A DNA stretch of 64,000 nt from Clostridiales bacterium (GCA_018335855.1 JAGXRM010000044.1:49809-113808), one strand, 5' to 3'. Shown: positions 52,634 through 63,092, numbered from the stretch's first letter. The notes: generated from the letters alone by a model not told the origin. Numbers and translations are program-made.

Positions 52634-52797
52634 AACGGCAGTTTCTGAGTTTTCAGAGACTGCCATTTATTTATACTCTTTTATTTAAATTATAAAAAAG
52701 GCCCGCTGTGATTACGAAAGGGAAACGTGTGGCTACTGTCGAACGTGTAACATTATTTACTATTTCTGGGGAGCAAAAGCTCCGGAAGGGGGAACGC

Positions 52798-55700
52798 ATG
52801 AACGCTACTCTCTCTAAACTGGCAGATGTTTGCGCTAACCATCAAACAAAAGAAAAACTGCTGGTGGTTCCCAATCTTCAGGCGGGTCATCAACTGCTGG
52901 AAGCGCTGGCCCGGGCGGGCGCGCCCTGGCTCAACCTGCGTCCGGTCACCCCCTTTGAGCTGGCGTTGGAGACTGCCGCACCTGAAATTGCCGTCCGCGG
53001 GTTACACCTGCTTACCGCAGGGGAGGCGCTCTACATCATGGAGACCATCCTGGCAGGCATGGCAAACCAGGATGAGCTTTGTTATTTTGCTCCGCTACAG
53101 CAGTCCGGCGGTCTGGCCCGAATCATCCTGAACACAGTGGATGAAATCAGGCTTGCCGGCCTGACATCCCTGGGTTTTGATCCCAACCGGCTGGTCTCGG
53201 CGCAAAAAGGCGCGGAGCTGAAGAATATACTGTGCCGGTATGAGTCTATGCTGCGCACAAATTGTCTCGCCGATATGACAGAAGTTTACCGCCTCGCCAT
53301 CAGCTGCTTGTGCCGCGGAAAGCAGCCGTTTGGTGACGTTCTTTTTCTCATTCCCGCACAACTGGAAACACAGCCGCTGGCAAACAAGTTCCTGACTCTG
53401 CTTGCGCGCAACCGGGTAACCATCCTGCCGCAGGAACCGGTACTGCAGCTGAAAAATCCGGCAGCGTCTTCATGGATAGCAGAAGAAGAGCCAGTGGCGG
53501 AGTCTCCCTTCACATGGCTACACCATCCCCAAGGCACTCCCAAGGCAAAAGATATAGACATCTTCCACGCCTACGGCTCTGCCAATGAAATCAGGGAAAT
53601 CTTCCGTCGTTTGAAAAAAGGTGTGATCCCCCTGGACCAAACGCTGATTTGTTATACATCCTCCCGGTATATTCCGTTGCTCTTTTCTCTGGCAGCGCGT
53701 CACACCATTCCTGTTACCTTTGGGGAAGGAATCCCGCTATCATTTACCCGCCCCGGTCGCTTCATGGAAAATCTTCTTGCCTGGCTGGAAACTAAATATC
53801 CCGCATCTCTGTTCTATCAGATACTCACCGGTGGAGACATGGATATCCCTGACGCCAATGGTCAGGCCCGAATATTACGACGTGCCCGGATCGGTTGGGG
53901 CCGAGAGCGCTACATCCCCCGCCTGGAAGCTATCCTGCAGGGATTACATGTGCGTTTACACGCCTGCGTAAAAGACGAAGGCATGGTCGCCTCACTGAAA
54001 GCTCAAATTGAACATACCACCAGCCTGCTCAAATGTATTTCAGAAATCCTGACAAAAATACCGGCTGCCGATGCCCATGGCACCCTGGACTTTTCCGCAT
54101 TCACCGCCGGACTTGCCGACCTGCTTTGCCATGCACGTATCAGCAATGATAAAGACGCGTTGGCCTTGGAAGCCATCCGCACCCAACTGTTCGAAGTGGC
54201 TAAAGCTTACCCAGGCCATACTTTTGAGCGGGAAGCCGTAGAACGGATCCGGCTCCGTCTCAGAGAACTCCATGTAGGCGCGTCTCCGCCCAAACCCGGT
54301 CATATTCATGCCGCCGGTTTCAGCCAGGGGGAATGGTCTCTGCGTCCCCACACCTTTGTGGTGGGGCTGGACGCTAGTTTTCCCGGCGCAGGCCTTCAGG
54401 ACCCGGTCCTCCTGGATCCTGAAAGAAAGAATCTCTGCAAGGCTTTTGCCATACACGCTCATATTCCGGCGATTCGTCTCTTCAATTTCACCCGTTTTCT
54501 CGCTTCTCGCCGCGGCAAAGTAACACTCAGTTTTTCTTCATATGATACAGCGGAGGGAAGACCAGTGGCTCCCGCATCCATACTTTTGCAAGCATATCGC
54601 CTGACCAGCGGGAACCCCGATGCGGACTATTCCCACCTGTTGCAAGACTTGCAGTACCCGGCAGGTTTTATCCCCGCCAGCTCCTCGGAGTCATTGTCTG
54701 AAGAAGAATGGTGGCTTGGTGCCCAATTCCACGCAGAAAGCGTTACTGCCTGCTATCCCGGTCTGGCTACCGGCTTGCAAGCCGAAGATTACCGTGACAG
54801 TGCAGAGTTCACCGTTTTCGATGGTTTGGTTACCGCCTGCTGCAGCAGCCACGACCCCCGGCAAAACCCGGAGCGGGTGCTGTCTGCCACCCAGTTTGAA
54901 ACGCTGGCCAATTGTCCCTTCGCGTACTTTATTCGTTACATCCTGCGTATTGAAGCACCGGATGAACCAACTTACGATCCGGGCGTCTGGCTGGATCCCA
55001 TGACACGTGGCTCGCTTCTTCATGACATCTATTGTCAGTATCTACGGGAAGTCAAACACGGTAGCTTATCGCCTAATCACTACAAAGCGCGGCTTGTGGC
55101 CATTGCTGACCGATTAATTTATGAGATGAAAGAAGAGGAGCCACCGCCCAGTGAACTGGTCTTTGAGCACGAGAGGGAAGAACTCTTGCGCGGCTTAGAC
55201 GTCTTCTGGCGGGTGGAACAGCAAAGCGATTCTGTCCCCGCCTTCTTCGAGGTTCCCTTTGGCTTTGGCGATGCTGAAATCACCGACGCCGGCATGGGGC
55301 TGGCTGAACCGGTAACGTTAACGCTCCCCGGCGGCGACCAGATAAAAATCCGCGGCCGTATTGACCGAATCGATCAAAGTCCTAACCAAAACCACTATCA
55401 GGTCTGGGATTTTAAAACCGGTGGCATGTTTGGCTATAGTGAACAGGATTATTTTAAAAAAGGCACCCAGATCCAGCATGCCCTCTATGCCTACGCTGCG
55501 GAACAAATCCTTGTTCGCTCCAGCTACGATAATAATGCCACAATAGAATCAGCTGGCTACCTTTTTCCCACGGAAAAGGGCGAAGGGGAGCGGGTTGTCC
55601 GTCTGCAAGCAAGAAGAGCAGACGCACTTGCCATCCTGGAAAAAGGACTGGAGATTGTGGCCAGCGGCACCTTCCACGTCACCGACAGCAATGGCCGCTG

Positions 55701-55815
55701 CGGTTTCTGTGAGTATACCGTCATCTGCCGCAACGCCACAGCCATTGTCCGCGCCAATCTGAAGCGGGACAGCGGCGGCATTACTGCCTGGAAGGAGTTG
55801 CAGATGTATGATTAA
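52798..55815 (+). CDS. AddB-like Fe-S PD-(D/E)XK nuclease without a Walker A motif
   Basis: A 1005-residue protein resembling AddB/RexB, the second subunit of the double-strand-break helicase-nuclease. The C-terminal RecB-type nuclease keeps GSLLHDIY, GRIDRID and VWDFKTG, and cysteines Cys706, Cys968, Cys971 and Cys977 form the spaced set that holds a 4Fe-4S staple in AddB and Cas4. The N-terminal region shows no GxxGxGKT, so ATP binding of a normal AddB is lost or absent. ATG 52798 follows GGAAGGGGG. No addA gene is adjacent. The nuclease call is firm; whether it works with a distant AddA or alone is open. Confidence 0.78.
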   Translation: MNATLSKLADVCANHQTKEKLLVVPNLQAGHQLLEALARAGAPWLNLRPVTPFELALETAAPEIAVRGLHLLTAGEALYIMETILAGMANQDELCYFAPLQQSGGLARIILNTVDEIRLAGLTSLGFDPNRLVSAQKGAELKNILCRYESMLRTNCLADMTEVYRLAISCLCRGKQPFGDVLFLIPAQLETQPLANKFLTLLARNRVTILPQEPVLQLKNPAASSWIAEEEPVAESPFTWLHHPQGTPKAKDIDIFHAYGSANEIREIFRRLKKGVIPLDQTLICYTSSRYIPLLFSLAARHTIPVTFGEGIPLSFTRPGRFMENLLAWLETKYPASLFYQILTGGDMDIPDANGQARILRRARIGWGRERYIPRLEAILQGLHVRLHACVKDEGMVASLKAQIEHTTSLLKCISEILTKIPAADAHGTLDFSAFTAGLADLLCHARISNDKDALALEAIRTQLFEVAKAYPGHTFEREAVERIRLRLRELHVGASPPKPGHIHAAGFSQGEWSLRPHTFVVGLDASFPGAGLQDPVLLDPERKNLCKAFAIHAHIPAIRLFNFTRFLASRRGKVTLSFSSYDTAEGRPVAPASILLQAYRLTSGNPDADYSHLLQDLQYPAGFIPASSSESLSEEEWWLGAQFHAESVTACYPGLATGLQAEDYRDSAEFTVFDGLVTACCSSHDPRQNPERVLSATQFETLANCPFAYFIRYILRIEAPDEPTYDPGVWLDPMTRGSLLHDIYCQYLREVKHGSLSPNHYKARLVAIADRLIYEMKEEEPPPSELVFEHEREELLRGLDVFWRVEQQSDSVPAFFEVPFGFGDAEITDAGMGLAEPVTLTLPGGDQIKIRGRIDRIDQSPNQNHYQVWDFKTGGMFGYSEQDYFKKGTQIQHALYAYAAEQILVRSSYDNNATIESAGYLFPTEKGEGERVVRLQARRADALAILEKGLEIVASGTFHVTDSNGRCGFCEYTVICRNATAIVRANLKRDSGGITAWKELQMYD

Positions 55816-56008
55816 GGCAACTCACCCACGAAAAAAATAGAATGTTAGCGCAATCTCAACATAATGTAAGAATATAAGGAATATATTTTAGGTCAAATTG
55901 CCAGGAGGTGAAAGCATGCCTTGTCCTCCGGATACATGATCATAATTGCAACGATACCCTTTTTGTGCTCAGTCCTGTGAATTTTGGGAAAAAAAAGGAG
56001 GTAATAAT

Positions 56009-57313
56009 ATGTTGCAAAAATTAACAAAATTCTTTGTAAACTTAGTACAAAAGTATTTACCGGACCCGTTTTTATTTGCGGCCATACTTACTTTTATTGT
56101 TTTTCTAGGCGGGTTACTGCTCACTGACAATACCCCAACTCAAATGGTCCAGTACTGGGGCGGCGGGTTCTGGAACTTGTTGGCGTTCTCCATGCAGATG
56201 GTATTGGTATTGGTTACAGGCCATGCACTGGCCAACAGCCCTCCGGTAAAAAAGGTACTTGAAGGAATTTCCGGCTTAGCCAAGTCACCCGCTTCTGCTA
56301 TCATGATTACCTGTTTCGTAGCGGCTATCGCCAGTTGGATTAACTGGGGCTTCGGACTTGTGGTGGGCGCTTTGTTGGGCCGGGAAATGGCTCGCAGAGT
56401 TAAAGGCGTGGATTATCGCTTGCTCATTGCGGCAGCGTATATGGGTTTTTTGGTGTGGCATGCAGGTCTTGCCGGCTCCATTCCCCTTGCGTTGGCCACA
56501 GCAACTGACTGGTCCAACGAAATCACCGGTGGTATCGAAGTTGGTCGAACAATCTTTGCTTCCTACAATTTGATCATTGCTGCTGTGCTGATTCTGACAC
56601 TGCCTATTCTGTGTAAACTGATGATGTCAAAGGAAGTCGTAGAAGTGGATCCGGCGCTACTGGTAGATCCGGTGGCACCTCCAGTCACTATCAATACTCC
56701 TTCTGACAAAGTGGAAAACAGCCCTGTGGTTTCATTACTATTGTCTTTGGGCGCACTGATCTATCTGGTCAACTATTTCCGTGGTGGCGGCACGCTAAAC
56801 CTGAATGTGGTTAATTTTATGTTCCTCTTCACCGGCATTCTGTTGCACTGGACACCACGGCGCTACATCAATGCTCTTTACGCCGCTGTCCGTAACTCCG
56901 GCGGCATTATACTCCAGTTTCCCTTATACGCCGGTATTATGGGTATGATGGTGACTTCAGGACTGGCTGGCATCATTTCACAATGGTTTGTGACCATTTC
57001 CACCACAGCCACCTTGCCTTTCTTTACATTTATCTCCGCCGGTATTGTAAACTTCTTTGTTCCCTCCGGCGGTGGCCAGTGGGCGGTACAAGGACCCATC
57101 ATTCTCCCGGCCAGTATCGCACTGGGCGCCGATCCCGCCAGAGCCGCCATGGCCATCGCCTGGGGCGATGCCTGGACCAATATGGTGCAACCGTTCTGGG
57201 CGTTGCCCGCACTGGGTATTGCCGGCCTAAATGCTAAAGATATCATGGGTTATTGCATTATGGCCATGCTCTTCTCCGGGGTCATCATTTCCCTGGGACT
57301 TGTATTCCTCTAG
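56009..57313 (+). CDS. atoE: Short-chain fatty acid transporter, AtoE family
   Basis: Integral membrane transporter of the AtoE/TIGR00366 family that moves acetoacetate, butyrate or related short fatty acids. About ten hydrophobic segments occur in 434 residues, with family segments QYWGGGFWNLLAFSMQM, INWGFGLVVGALL, FFVPSGGGQWAVQGPI and AWGDAWTNMVQPFWALP. ATG 56009 follows AAAGGAGG. It lies alone; short-chain fatty acid exchange would suit a fermentative or syntrophic, PHA-forming organism. Confidence 0.93.
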   Translation: MLQKLTKFFVNLVQKYLPDPFLFAAILTFIVFLGGLLLTDNTPTQMVQYWGGGFWNLLAFSMQMVLVLVTGHALANSPPVKKVLEGISGLAKSPASAIMITCFVAAIASWINWGFGLVVGALLGREMARRVKGVDYRLLIAAAYMGFLVWHAGLAGSIPLALATATDWSNEITGGIEVGRTIFASYNLIIAAVLILTLPILCKLMMSKEVVEVDPALLVDPVAPPVTINTPSDKVENSPVVSLLLSLGALIYLVNYFRGGGTLNLNVVNFMFLFTGILLHWTPRRYINALYAAVRNSGGIILQFPLYAGIMGMMVTSGLAGIISQWFVTISTTATLPFFTFISAGIVNFFVPSGGGQWAVQGPIILPASIALGADPARAAMAIAWGDAWTNMVQPFWALPALGIAGLNAKDIMGYCIMAMLFSGVIISLGLVFL

Positions 57314-57385
57314 GCCATATTTAAAAACCCGGCCCATGGCCTAACGGGTTCCGTTTTGAGGTTCAAAAACAAAAAATATACAACA

Positions 57386-57420
57386 AGGGGTGTGAAATCA
57401 CAACTGATTTCGCACCCTTT
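57386..57420 (+). terminator. Terminator after atoE
   Basis: GGGTGTGAAATC (57388-57399) and GATTTCGCACCC (57406-57417) pair with a six-base loop, one G-T pair, and end in TTT. Confidence 0.65.
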
Positions 57421-57565
57421 AACTATCCTTATAAATAAAGTTTTTATTGAAAGTTTTTGTTGCTTGGCGATTCAACAAGTTTAAAAATAATTGACAAAGA
57501 AGCACTCTTTCAGAAAGAGAGAAGATTTTTTCTAAACCTTAGTAATCATAAATAAGTAGAACATG

Positions 57566-57613
57566 ACAGATATAAAGGAAGTGGGAATGAATTTCCCATC
57601 CCTTTATATCTGT
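57566..57613. repeat. Large intergenic inverted repeat
   Basis: ACAGATATAAAGG and CCTTTATATCTGT form perfect 13-base arms, with inner GTGGGAA and TTTCCCA arms around TGAA. It lies in the 387-base gap 57314-57700, which has no gene, at the point where the sequence turns A+T-rich. It could be a terminator or a MITE-like remnant. Confidence 0.7.
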
Positions 57614-57700
57614 GTGGAGAAAAATTAAGTTTTAATTATAAAGCAGGGAATTCATTAAATAAATAGAAAATAATGTTAATAAAAGTTGGGAGGTGTTTAC

Positions 57701-58138
57701 ATGAAGTATTTGCAAGTTAAAATTTTAATCTTATTAGCTCTAACATATCTGATTATTTCAGTTCCATTTTTTTATACTAACTTATCTTCTAAATCAATTG
57801 GGGATATGAATAACTACCCAGAATTATGGGAGGTTCGACATGAATGGAATAATTATCCCTATTACTCTCCCAACGGTCTGTATTACGTCGATATAGAGAA
57901 AAAGCATTTAAGGCCTGTCTGGGTCTTGAGTATTTATGAAACTGAAACTAAAAGAAAAATCGGCCGTTATGGTACATTTAATCCAAGTTATCTTGGCTGG
58001 GTAAACGATAGTAGTGGGATAGGTATAATAGAGGCTGGCATTCCAATCTTGCGAAGTGGTTGGCTTTTTCCTGGGTGGAGATTATTTAGTAGACCAGCAG
58101 TTATAGTAATGCTTCCAGAAAAATATGAACATTATTAA
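57701..58138 (+). CDS. Hypothetical membrane-anchored protein
   Basis: A 145-residue protein with one N-terminal membrane segment (ILILLALTYLIISVPFFY) and an outer part rich in Tyr, Trp and Asn that suggests beta strands (YYSPNGLYYVDIEKKH, TFNPSYLGWVNDSSG). ATG 57701 follows TTGGGAGG. Codon use is A+T-rich, unlike the genes to the left but like the following large gene. No family is recognised; the S-P-N-G-x-Y pattern is loosely like beta-propeller blades. Confidence 0.65.
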   Translation: MKYLQVKILILLALTYLIISVPFFYTNLSSKSIGDMNNYPELWEVRHEWNNYPYYSPNGLYYVDIEKKHLRPVWVLSIYETETKRKIGRYGTFNPSYLGWVNDSSGIGIIEAGIPILRSGWLFPGWRLFSRPAVIVMLPEKYEHY

Positions 58139-58220
58139 AAAATGTACAAAAAGCAACATATTCCTTATCTGTCATATGATACCATATGGATTACAATAAC
58201 TAATAGGGGGTATTTATAAG

Positions 58221-61200
58221 ATGAGGAAAAATTATGTATTTATTCTTATTGTTGTTATGTTGTTGAATATTTCTTTCGCGCCATTTGCCTATTCTGAACC
58301 AATTGTTGCAGGTACTGAAAAAGAATCAGAATATGATGGTGACTTATTGAAATCTGAAGAATCAATTAATTTATTTTCAACTATGCAAAGTAATCCGTTT
58401 GTAGAAAATGAATATATTAGTGTTGCTATTAACGAAGACAGCGCTAGTTATTTGTATCGATTCACAGCAGCAACTGTACTAGGAAATCCTAATAACCCCT
58501 TAGATGACAATAAACGTCTTCTTTACGGTTATCCGAACGCCGGGACGTCATATACTACCATTAGAATAAATGGTGCAGATTATAAGTTTGGCAGTGACGG
58601 TGAGAATTTAGAACGAAACATTTCAGATGAAACCCATTCATCTGTTGTTAGAATCGGTGACCTTCGAATCGAGCAAAAAATAACTTTAGTTGATGGGTTA
58701 TCTTCTGCACGTAAGGATAACTTCAAAGTGAGTTATTCTGTCACAAACGTTGGCTCTTCAAATAATTCGTTAGGTCTTCGTGTCCTTTTGGACACAATGC
58801 TTGGAAGTAATGATTGGGCTCCTTTTCGTATACCCGGAGTAGGCCAGGTAACAAAAGAAATTGAATTTAATTCAGAGTTACCTGCCTACTGGCAGGCTTT
58901 TGATTCTTTTTCTAATCCAACCGTAATTGCACAGGGAACTATTCTGCAGGGTGATGACACACTTCCAGACAGAGTTGTTTTTGCTAATTGGTCACGGCTG
59001 TTTAATAATGCTTGGTCATATACCGCCAACCCTAGTAACGATATTGGGGACAGTGCAGTTGCTATTTACTGGAATGAAAGAACAATATCACCAGGACAGA
59101 CACTTGTCTTTTCAACATTCTACGGACTGAGTGAAGACACTGAAGATTTACGTCCACCTCTAGCAGCAAGATTAACTGGACCGTATAGCCTAGAATCAAC
59201 GGGATCAGAGTATATACCTAATCCTTTTCCAGTTACTATATACTTACAAAATGACAGCGCAGTACCTGCATATGACGTAGGTGTAATGCTTAATTTGCCA
59301 AGTGGACTTACTTTAAATGAAGGAAGTAATTTTGTAAACCTATATACTATGCAGCCTGGCGAAGAAAAGGAAGTCACTTGGTTTGTTCGTGCAGCTGGTT
59401 TAGATCAAGAGACAACTTACACTTATAGTGTTGATGTCGGGGGAAGTGGATTAGAAACAAAAACGTTATCCCGAACAGTTTCAGTGCCCGCCTTGGGTCA
59501 GGGCCTTAGTATACAAATTGATATGCCAAATAATATTACACTTAATGAAAAAGGATGGTATCAACAAAGCCCATTTGACGTAATAGTTAGAATAGTAAAT
59601 AATACTGATAAATATATTACCAATACTATGCAGGTTTTTCTTGAAATTGATGACTCTAGTTCTTTACTACACCCTGCTATAAATGTAATGGACGATCCTA
59701 TAGAAATGTTTTTAGGTGTAACTGGCCTAATTGCACCTTACGAAACTGTATCAATGCCCGCTGAAATCTTTGGAATTAAACCTTCTAATGCAACTCAAGT
59801 TCAATTTACTGCAAAAGCAATTCCATCCTCAGGTGAGACTTTAATAGCACAAAGGACGCTGTCTATTCCCACAGCCAGTGTATATCCAGTTATTTTTATT
59901 CCTGGCGCTTTTGGTTCATGGCCTTCAGGAAGTAGCTGGACACTAGATCCTATACTTAAATCTTACGATCCTATCATGAAACAGCTAGAGTCTAGTGGAT
60001 ATGAACTTGGCAGAACACTATGGGACTTCCCCTATAACTGGATGCAGAGCAATACTGTTACTGCCCAGCAATTAGGAAGCTACATTAATGACATTTTATC
60101 AGCCGCTGAAACTCTACGTTTTATGGGACATCACTACATTAATCCATCAAAGGTTGTATTAGTCGGACATAGTATGGGAGGTATAGTGGCACGAACATAT
60201 ATTCAAAGTAGCTATTATAACAACAATGTTGCACAGCTAGTTACTGTTGGTACACCTCATCAAGGTGCTGCAAAAGCCTATTTAGCAGCTGAAGGATTAG
60301 AGTTTGTTCCAGGGGATAGTTATTTTTTCCTTTATCTTAATCCACTTGCACAAACATTCCTATCGTCAATGGCAAGAAAACATGGATTTGTAACAACAAT
60401 TGCTGGCAGGAGTATTGTAACAGACCGGGATCTTTATAATTTTGTGAATCAAAAAGTGCCTTCTGCTAGACAGCTTTTTCCGACTGCCGGGCAAGAGTAC
60501 TTATTTGATAAAGATGGTCAACTTAATCCGTTTGGAGTTTACCAAAATTCTTTTTTAAATGACCTTAATAATGGCGTTAGCTCTTTAGGAAATCGATTAG
60601 GCTTAAATAATGTGACAGCCATTGCTGGGAACAGCGATCAGCTAGATACATTTAGTCATTTCACAGTGAAGAATAGTACCTATAGTTACAAATGGAAGTA
60701 TGGTGAGGTCACTAAGAGACATTATACTGCTGGAGATGGAACTGTAACAACAGAATCAGCTAATTTGAACAACATATTGCCAGGAGTTAGGGTAATTCAG
60801 CGGGTAGCAGCTGAAAATGGTACGTTACCTGCGCATCAAAAAATGACAACAGGTTTCCAGAAAACAATAATTGAAGAAATTACAGGCAATTGGCCTGCGA
60901 GAGCCAATTACAATCAATTTTATTTTAGTACATCAAAATTACTAACCTCAATTAAGAAAGCTTGTGATGTTGATATTTTAGTAGTTGATCCTCTGGGTCG
61001 AAAAGTTGGCTATGACTCTGTTACACAAAGTGTGTACAACGAGATACCAGATGCAATTTATGAAAGACATGAATTTATTAATCTACCTGAATTAATACTT
61101 ATTCCTGAGGAGGTAACGGGAGATTGGCAAGTCATCATAACTGATAGGGGGGCCGGTAGCGATTATACCGTAACTGTAGAAGCCTTGTCACTAGAAAGCG

Positions 61201-62681
61201 CAGATAGTTGGGTATTAAACCAATTCCAAGGCAACTTAAATCCAGGTGAAGCTACGGTGGAAACCTTTAGTATTGTATACGACGAAATACCAGATGAGTT
61301 TCCAGCGATATATTGGCAACCGCCTTTAAACACAGAAACAAATGAAACTGAGATGCTATATAATAGTATACTTCCATTTAACTTTTATCTAAAAGATAGT
61401 CAGGAGAATATAATACATCTAAGTGACGTCTCACTAGCCATAATCGATATTCAGAACAATACTGTAGTTGCGTCTATGAATTTGGTAAAACATCCTGATG
61501 GACTTTACTCCGCAGATATAAACGGAGCAACCTTAGGGTTTGTACCAGACCACAATTATGAGGTTATAGCAGTACATGGTCTCACTTATTTAGACTCACA
61601 TTTTTTAAGTGTATATAATAAACCACAAGTCACACAAGTGATTGGTGGAGGGACCCACTCGTTTGCGCTGATGAGCGATGAATCCATAATGGCGTGGGGT
61701 AACAACAGCTACGGTCAGCTTGGGCTCGGTAATACAACAAATCAAACCCTGCCTGTTAACGTAGAAGGTGTATCAGACGTCAAACAAGTTGCTGCATCAA
61801 ACAATCATACTCTAATTCTTTTAAATGATGGAACTGTTTTGGCTGCTGGAAGAAACGATTTTGGGCAGTTAGGTATGGGTGATTTTAGCGACAGAAACAC
61901 TTTTACACAGATACCTAACCTTTCTAACATAAAGCAAGTCTCGGTGGGTGCTTTTCATTCTTTGGTCTTAACCGAAGACGGTTTTGTATACGTATGGGGC
62001 TATAACGGCTATGGAGCTCTTGGGCTTGGTGATAAGACTAATCGCAATACTCCAACGCTGAATTTCGACTTAGCTGATATAGCACAAATAGTAGCTGGGC
62101 AACAACATTCACTTGCATTAACAAACTCCGGCACTGTCTATTCATGGGGTTCTAACTTCCATGGACAATTAGGTACAGGTAATACCAAAGATAAACTTAC
62201 TCCAACTCTAATTAGTAACTTTAACAATGTAAGGAAATTAACGGCTGGTGGCTATCACTCCCTGGCACTAATGAATAACGGGACAGTTATGTCCTGGGGA
62301 CGTAACACAAATGGACAGTTAGGATTAGGGAATACAACACGCCGTACATCTCCAACAGCAATTCCTAATTTAGCTGGCGTTGTACAACTTGAAGCAGGAG
62401 TTACACATTCTATGGCACTTTTTGACGATGGTTCGATTATGACATGGGGAGGAAATGACGACGGACAGCTCGGGATGGGTGATACAGTGCAACGCAATGC
62501 CCCAGCGTTACTCCAAAGTCTCTCTAACGTTAAGCAGATATCCAGCGGTGACTGGCATGTATTTGCCTTAACGCAAGAAAATATTTCGTTCTCATGGGGA
62601 TTTAATGGTCAAGGACGTTTAGGTCTGGGTGACATAGATACTCGACTTTCACCGGTACAAATAACCACATTATCTCAATAA
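58221..62681 (+). CDS. Exported lipase-type alpha/beta hydrolase fused to an RCC1 beta-propeller
   Basis: A 1486-residue secreted protein. A signal peptide (cleavage after PFAYS, about residue 25) is followed by a beta-rich domain (55-300), a CARDB/Ig-like domain (about 310-415), a further beta domain, then an alpha/beta hydrolase (about 550-850) with nucleophile Ser651 in LVGHSMGGIVARTY, resembling LCAT/PGAP1-type esterases (VTVGTPHQGA). After two more beta domains the C-terminus (1140-1486) is made of seven RCC1-type repeats with AGxxHSLAL and GxxSYGQLGLG motifs, enough for one seven-bladed propeller. ATG 58221 follows TAGGGGG. There is no cell-wall anchor motif. The hydrolase and RCC1 calls are firm; substrate is unknown. 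Confidence 0.88.
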   Translation: MRKNYVFILIVVMLLNISFAPFAYSEPIVAGTEKESEYDGDLLKSEESINLFSTMQSNPFVENEYISVAINEDSASYLYRFTAATVLGNPNNPLDDNKRLLYGYPNAGTSYTTIRINGADYKFGSDGENLERNISDETHSSVVRIGDLRIEQKITLVDGLSSARKDNFKVSYSVTNVGSSNNSLGLRVLLDTMLGSNDWAPFRIPGVGQVTKEIEFNSELPAYWQAFDSFSNPTVIAQGTILQGDDTLPDRVVFANWSRLFNNAWSYTANPSNDIGDSAVAIYWNERTISPGQTLVFSTFYGLSEDTEDLRPPLAARLTGPYSLESTGSEYIPNPFPVTIYLQNDSAVPAYDVGVMLNLPSGLTLNEGSNFVNLYTMQPGEEKEVTWFVRAAGLDQETTYTYSVDVGGSGLETKTLSRTVSVPALGQGLSIQIDMPNNITLNEKGWYQQSPFDVIVRIVNNTDKYITNTMQVFLEIDDSSSLLHPAINVMDDPIEMFLGVTGLIAPYETVSMPAEIFGIKPSNATQVQFTAKAIPSSGETLIAQRTLSIPTASVYPVIFIPGAFGSWPSGSSWTLDPILKSYDPIMKQLESSGYELGRTLWDFPYNWMQSNTVTAQQLGSYINDILSAAETLRFMGHHYINPSKVVLVGHSMGGIVARTYIQSSYYNNNVAQLVTVGTPHQGAAKAYLAAEGLEFVPGDSYFFLYLNPLAQTFLSSMARKHGFVTTIAGRSIVTDRDLYNFVNQKVPSARQLFPTAGQEYLFDKDGQLNPFGVYQNSFLNDLNNGVSSLGNRLGLNNVTAIAGNSDQLDTFSHFTVKNSTYSYKWKYGEVTKRHYTAGDGTVTTESANLNNILPGVRVIQRVAAENGTLPAHQKMTTGFQKTIIEEITGNWPARANYNQFYFSTSKLLTSIKKACDVDILVVDPLGRKVGYDSVTQSVYNEIPDAIYERHEFINLPELILIPEEVTGDWQVIITDRGAGSDYTVTVEALSLESADSWVLNQFQGNLNPGEATVETFSIVYDEIPDEFPAIYWQPPLNTETNETEMLYNSILPFNFYLKDSQENIIHLSDVSLAIIDIQNNTVVASMNLVKHPDGLYSADINGATLGFVPDHNYEVIAVHGLTYLDSHFLSVYNKPQVTQVIGGGTHSFALMSDESIMAWGNNSYGQLGLGNTTNQTLPVNVEGVSDVKQVAASNNHTLILLNDGTVLAAGRNDFGQLGMGDFSDRNTFTQIPNLSNIKQVSVGAFHSLVLTEDGFVYVWGYNGYGALGLGDKTNRNTPTLNFDLADIAQIVAGQQHSLALTNSGTVYSWGSNFHGQLGTGNTKDKLTPTLISNFNNVRKLTAGGYHSLALMNNGTVMSWGRNTNGQLGLGNTTRRTSPTAIPNLAGVVQLEAGVTHSMALFDDGSIMTWGGNDDGQLGMGDTVQRNAPALLQSLSNVKQISSGDWHVFALTQENISFSWGFNGQGRLGLGDIDTRLSPVQITTLSQ

Positions 62682-62692
62682 TATATTAAACA

Positions 62693-62729
62693 GAAGCGGT
62701 CCCTATTGGATTATAACAGGGGCCGCTTC
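62693..62729 (+). terminator. Terminator after the lipase-RCC1 gene
   Basis: GAAGCGGTCCC and GGGGCCGCTTC pair (one T-G wobble) around 15 bases. The T tail is poor. Confidence 0.55.
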
Positions 62730-62846
62730 ATATATTTCAATATCATATTGAATTACTTTTTGTGGTAGCCTCGGCCTAATATCCAAATCAAACTGCTCCC
62801 CAAAATATGGAGACAAATTCCCACACTTAATGACGAGGTGGCTACT

Positions 62847-63077
62847 TTGGTTAAATATGTTGACTGTAAGTATGTAACGATTAATGATGTCAGTTTTGGA
62901 GTTCCTTTAAAGCGAATTGAAATTATTGACCATAACGCAAATGAATGGAATGACTGGAATGAAATATATGTTTGTGCTCATACAACAAATAGGAGGGACT
63001 ATAGAATAGTAAATAGCTATCCATCTGGTCCCCCTACAGGCATGAAGTTTATGAAAATAGCCAATTTTAAGCAGTAG
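62847..63077 (+). CDS. Hypothetical small protein
   Basis: A 76-residue protein with no recognised family. It is rich in Asn, Asp, Tyr and Ile (NEWNDWNEIYVCAHTTNRRD) with no signal peptide or membrane segment, suggesting a small beta-type fold. TTG 62847 lies seven bases after GAGGTG; GTG 62838 overlaps that site. It lies between two terminators in the A+T-rich island. Confidence 0.55.
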   Translation: MVKYVDCKYVTINDVSFGVPLKRIEIIDHNANEWNDWNEIYVCAHTTNRRDYRIVNSYPSGPPTGMKFMKIANFKQ

Positions 63078-63092
63078 TGCACTAATACTTTT

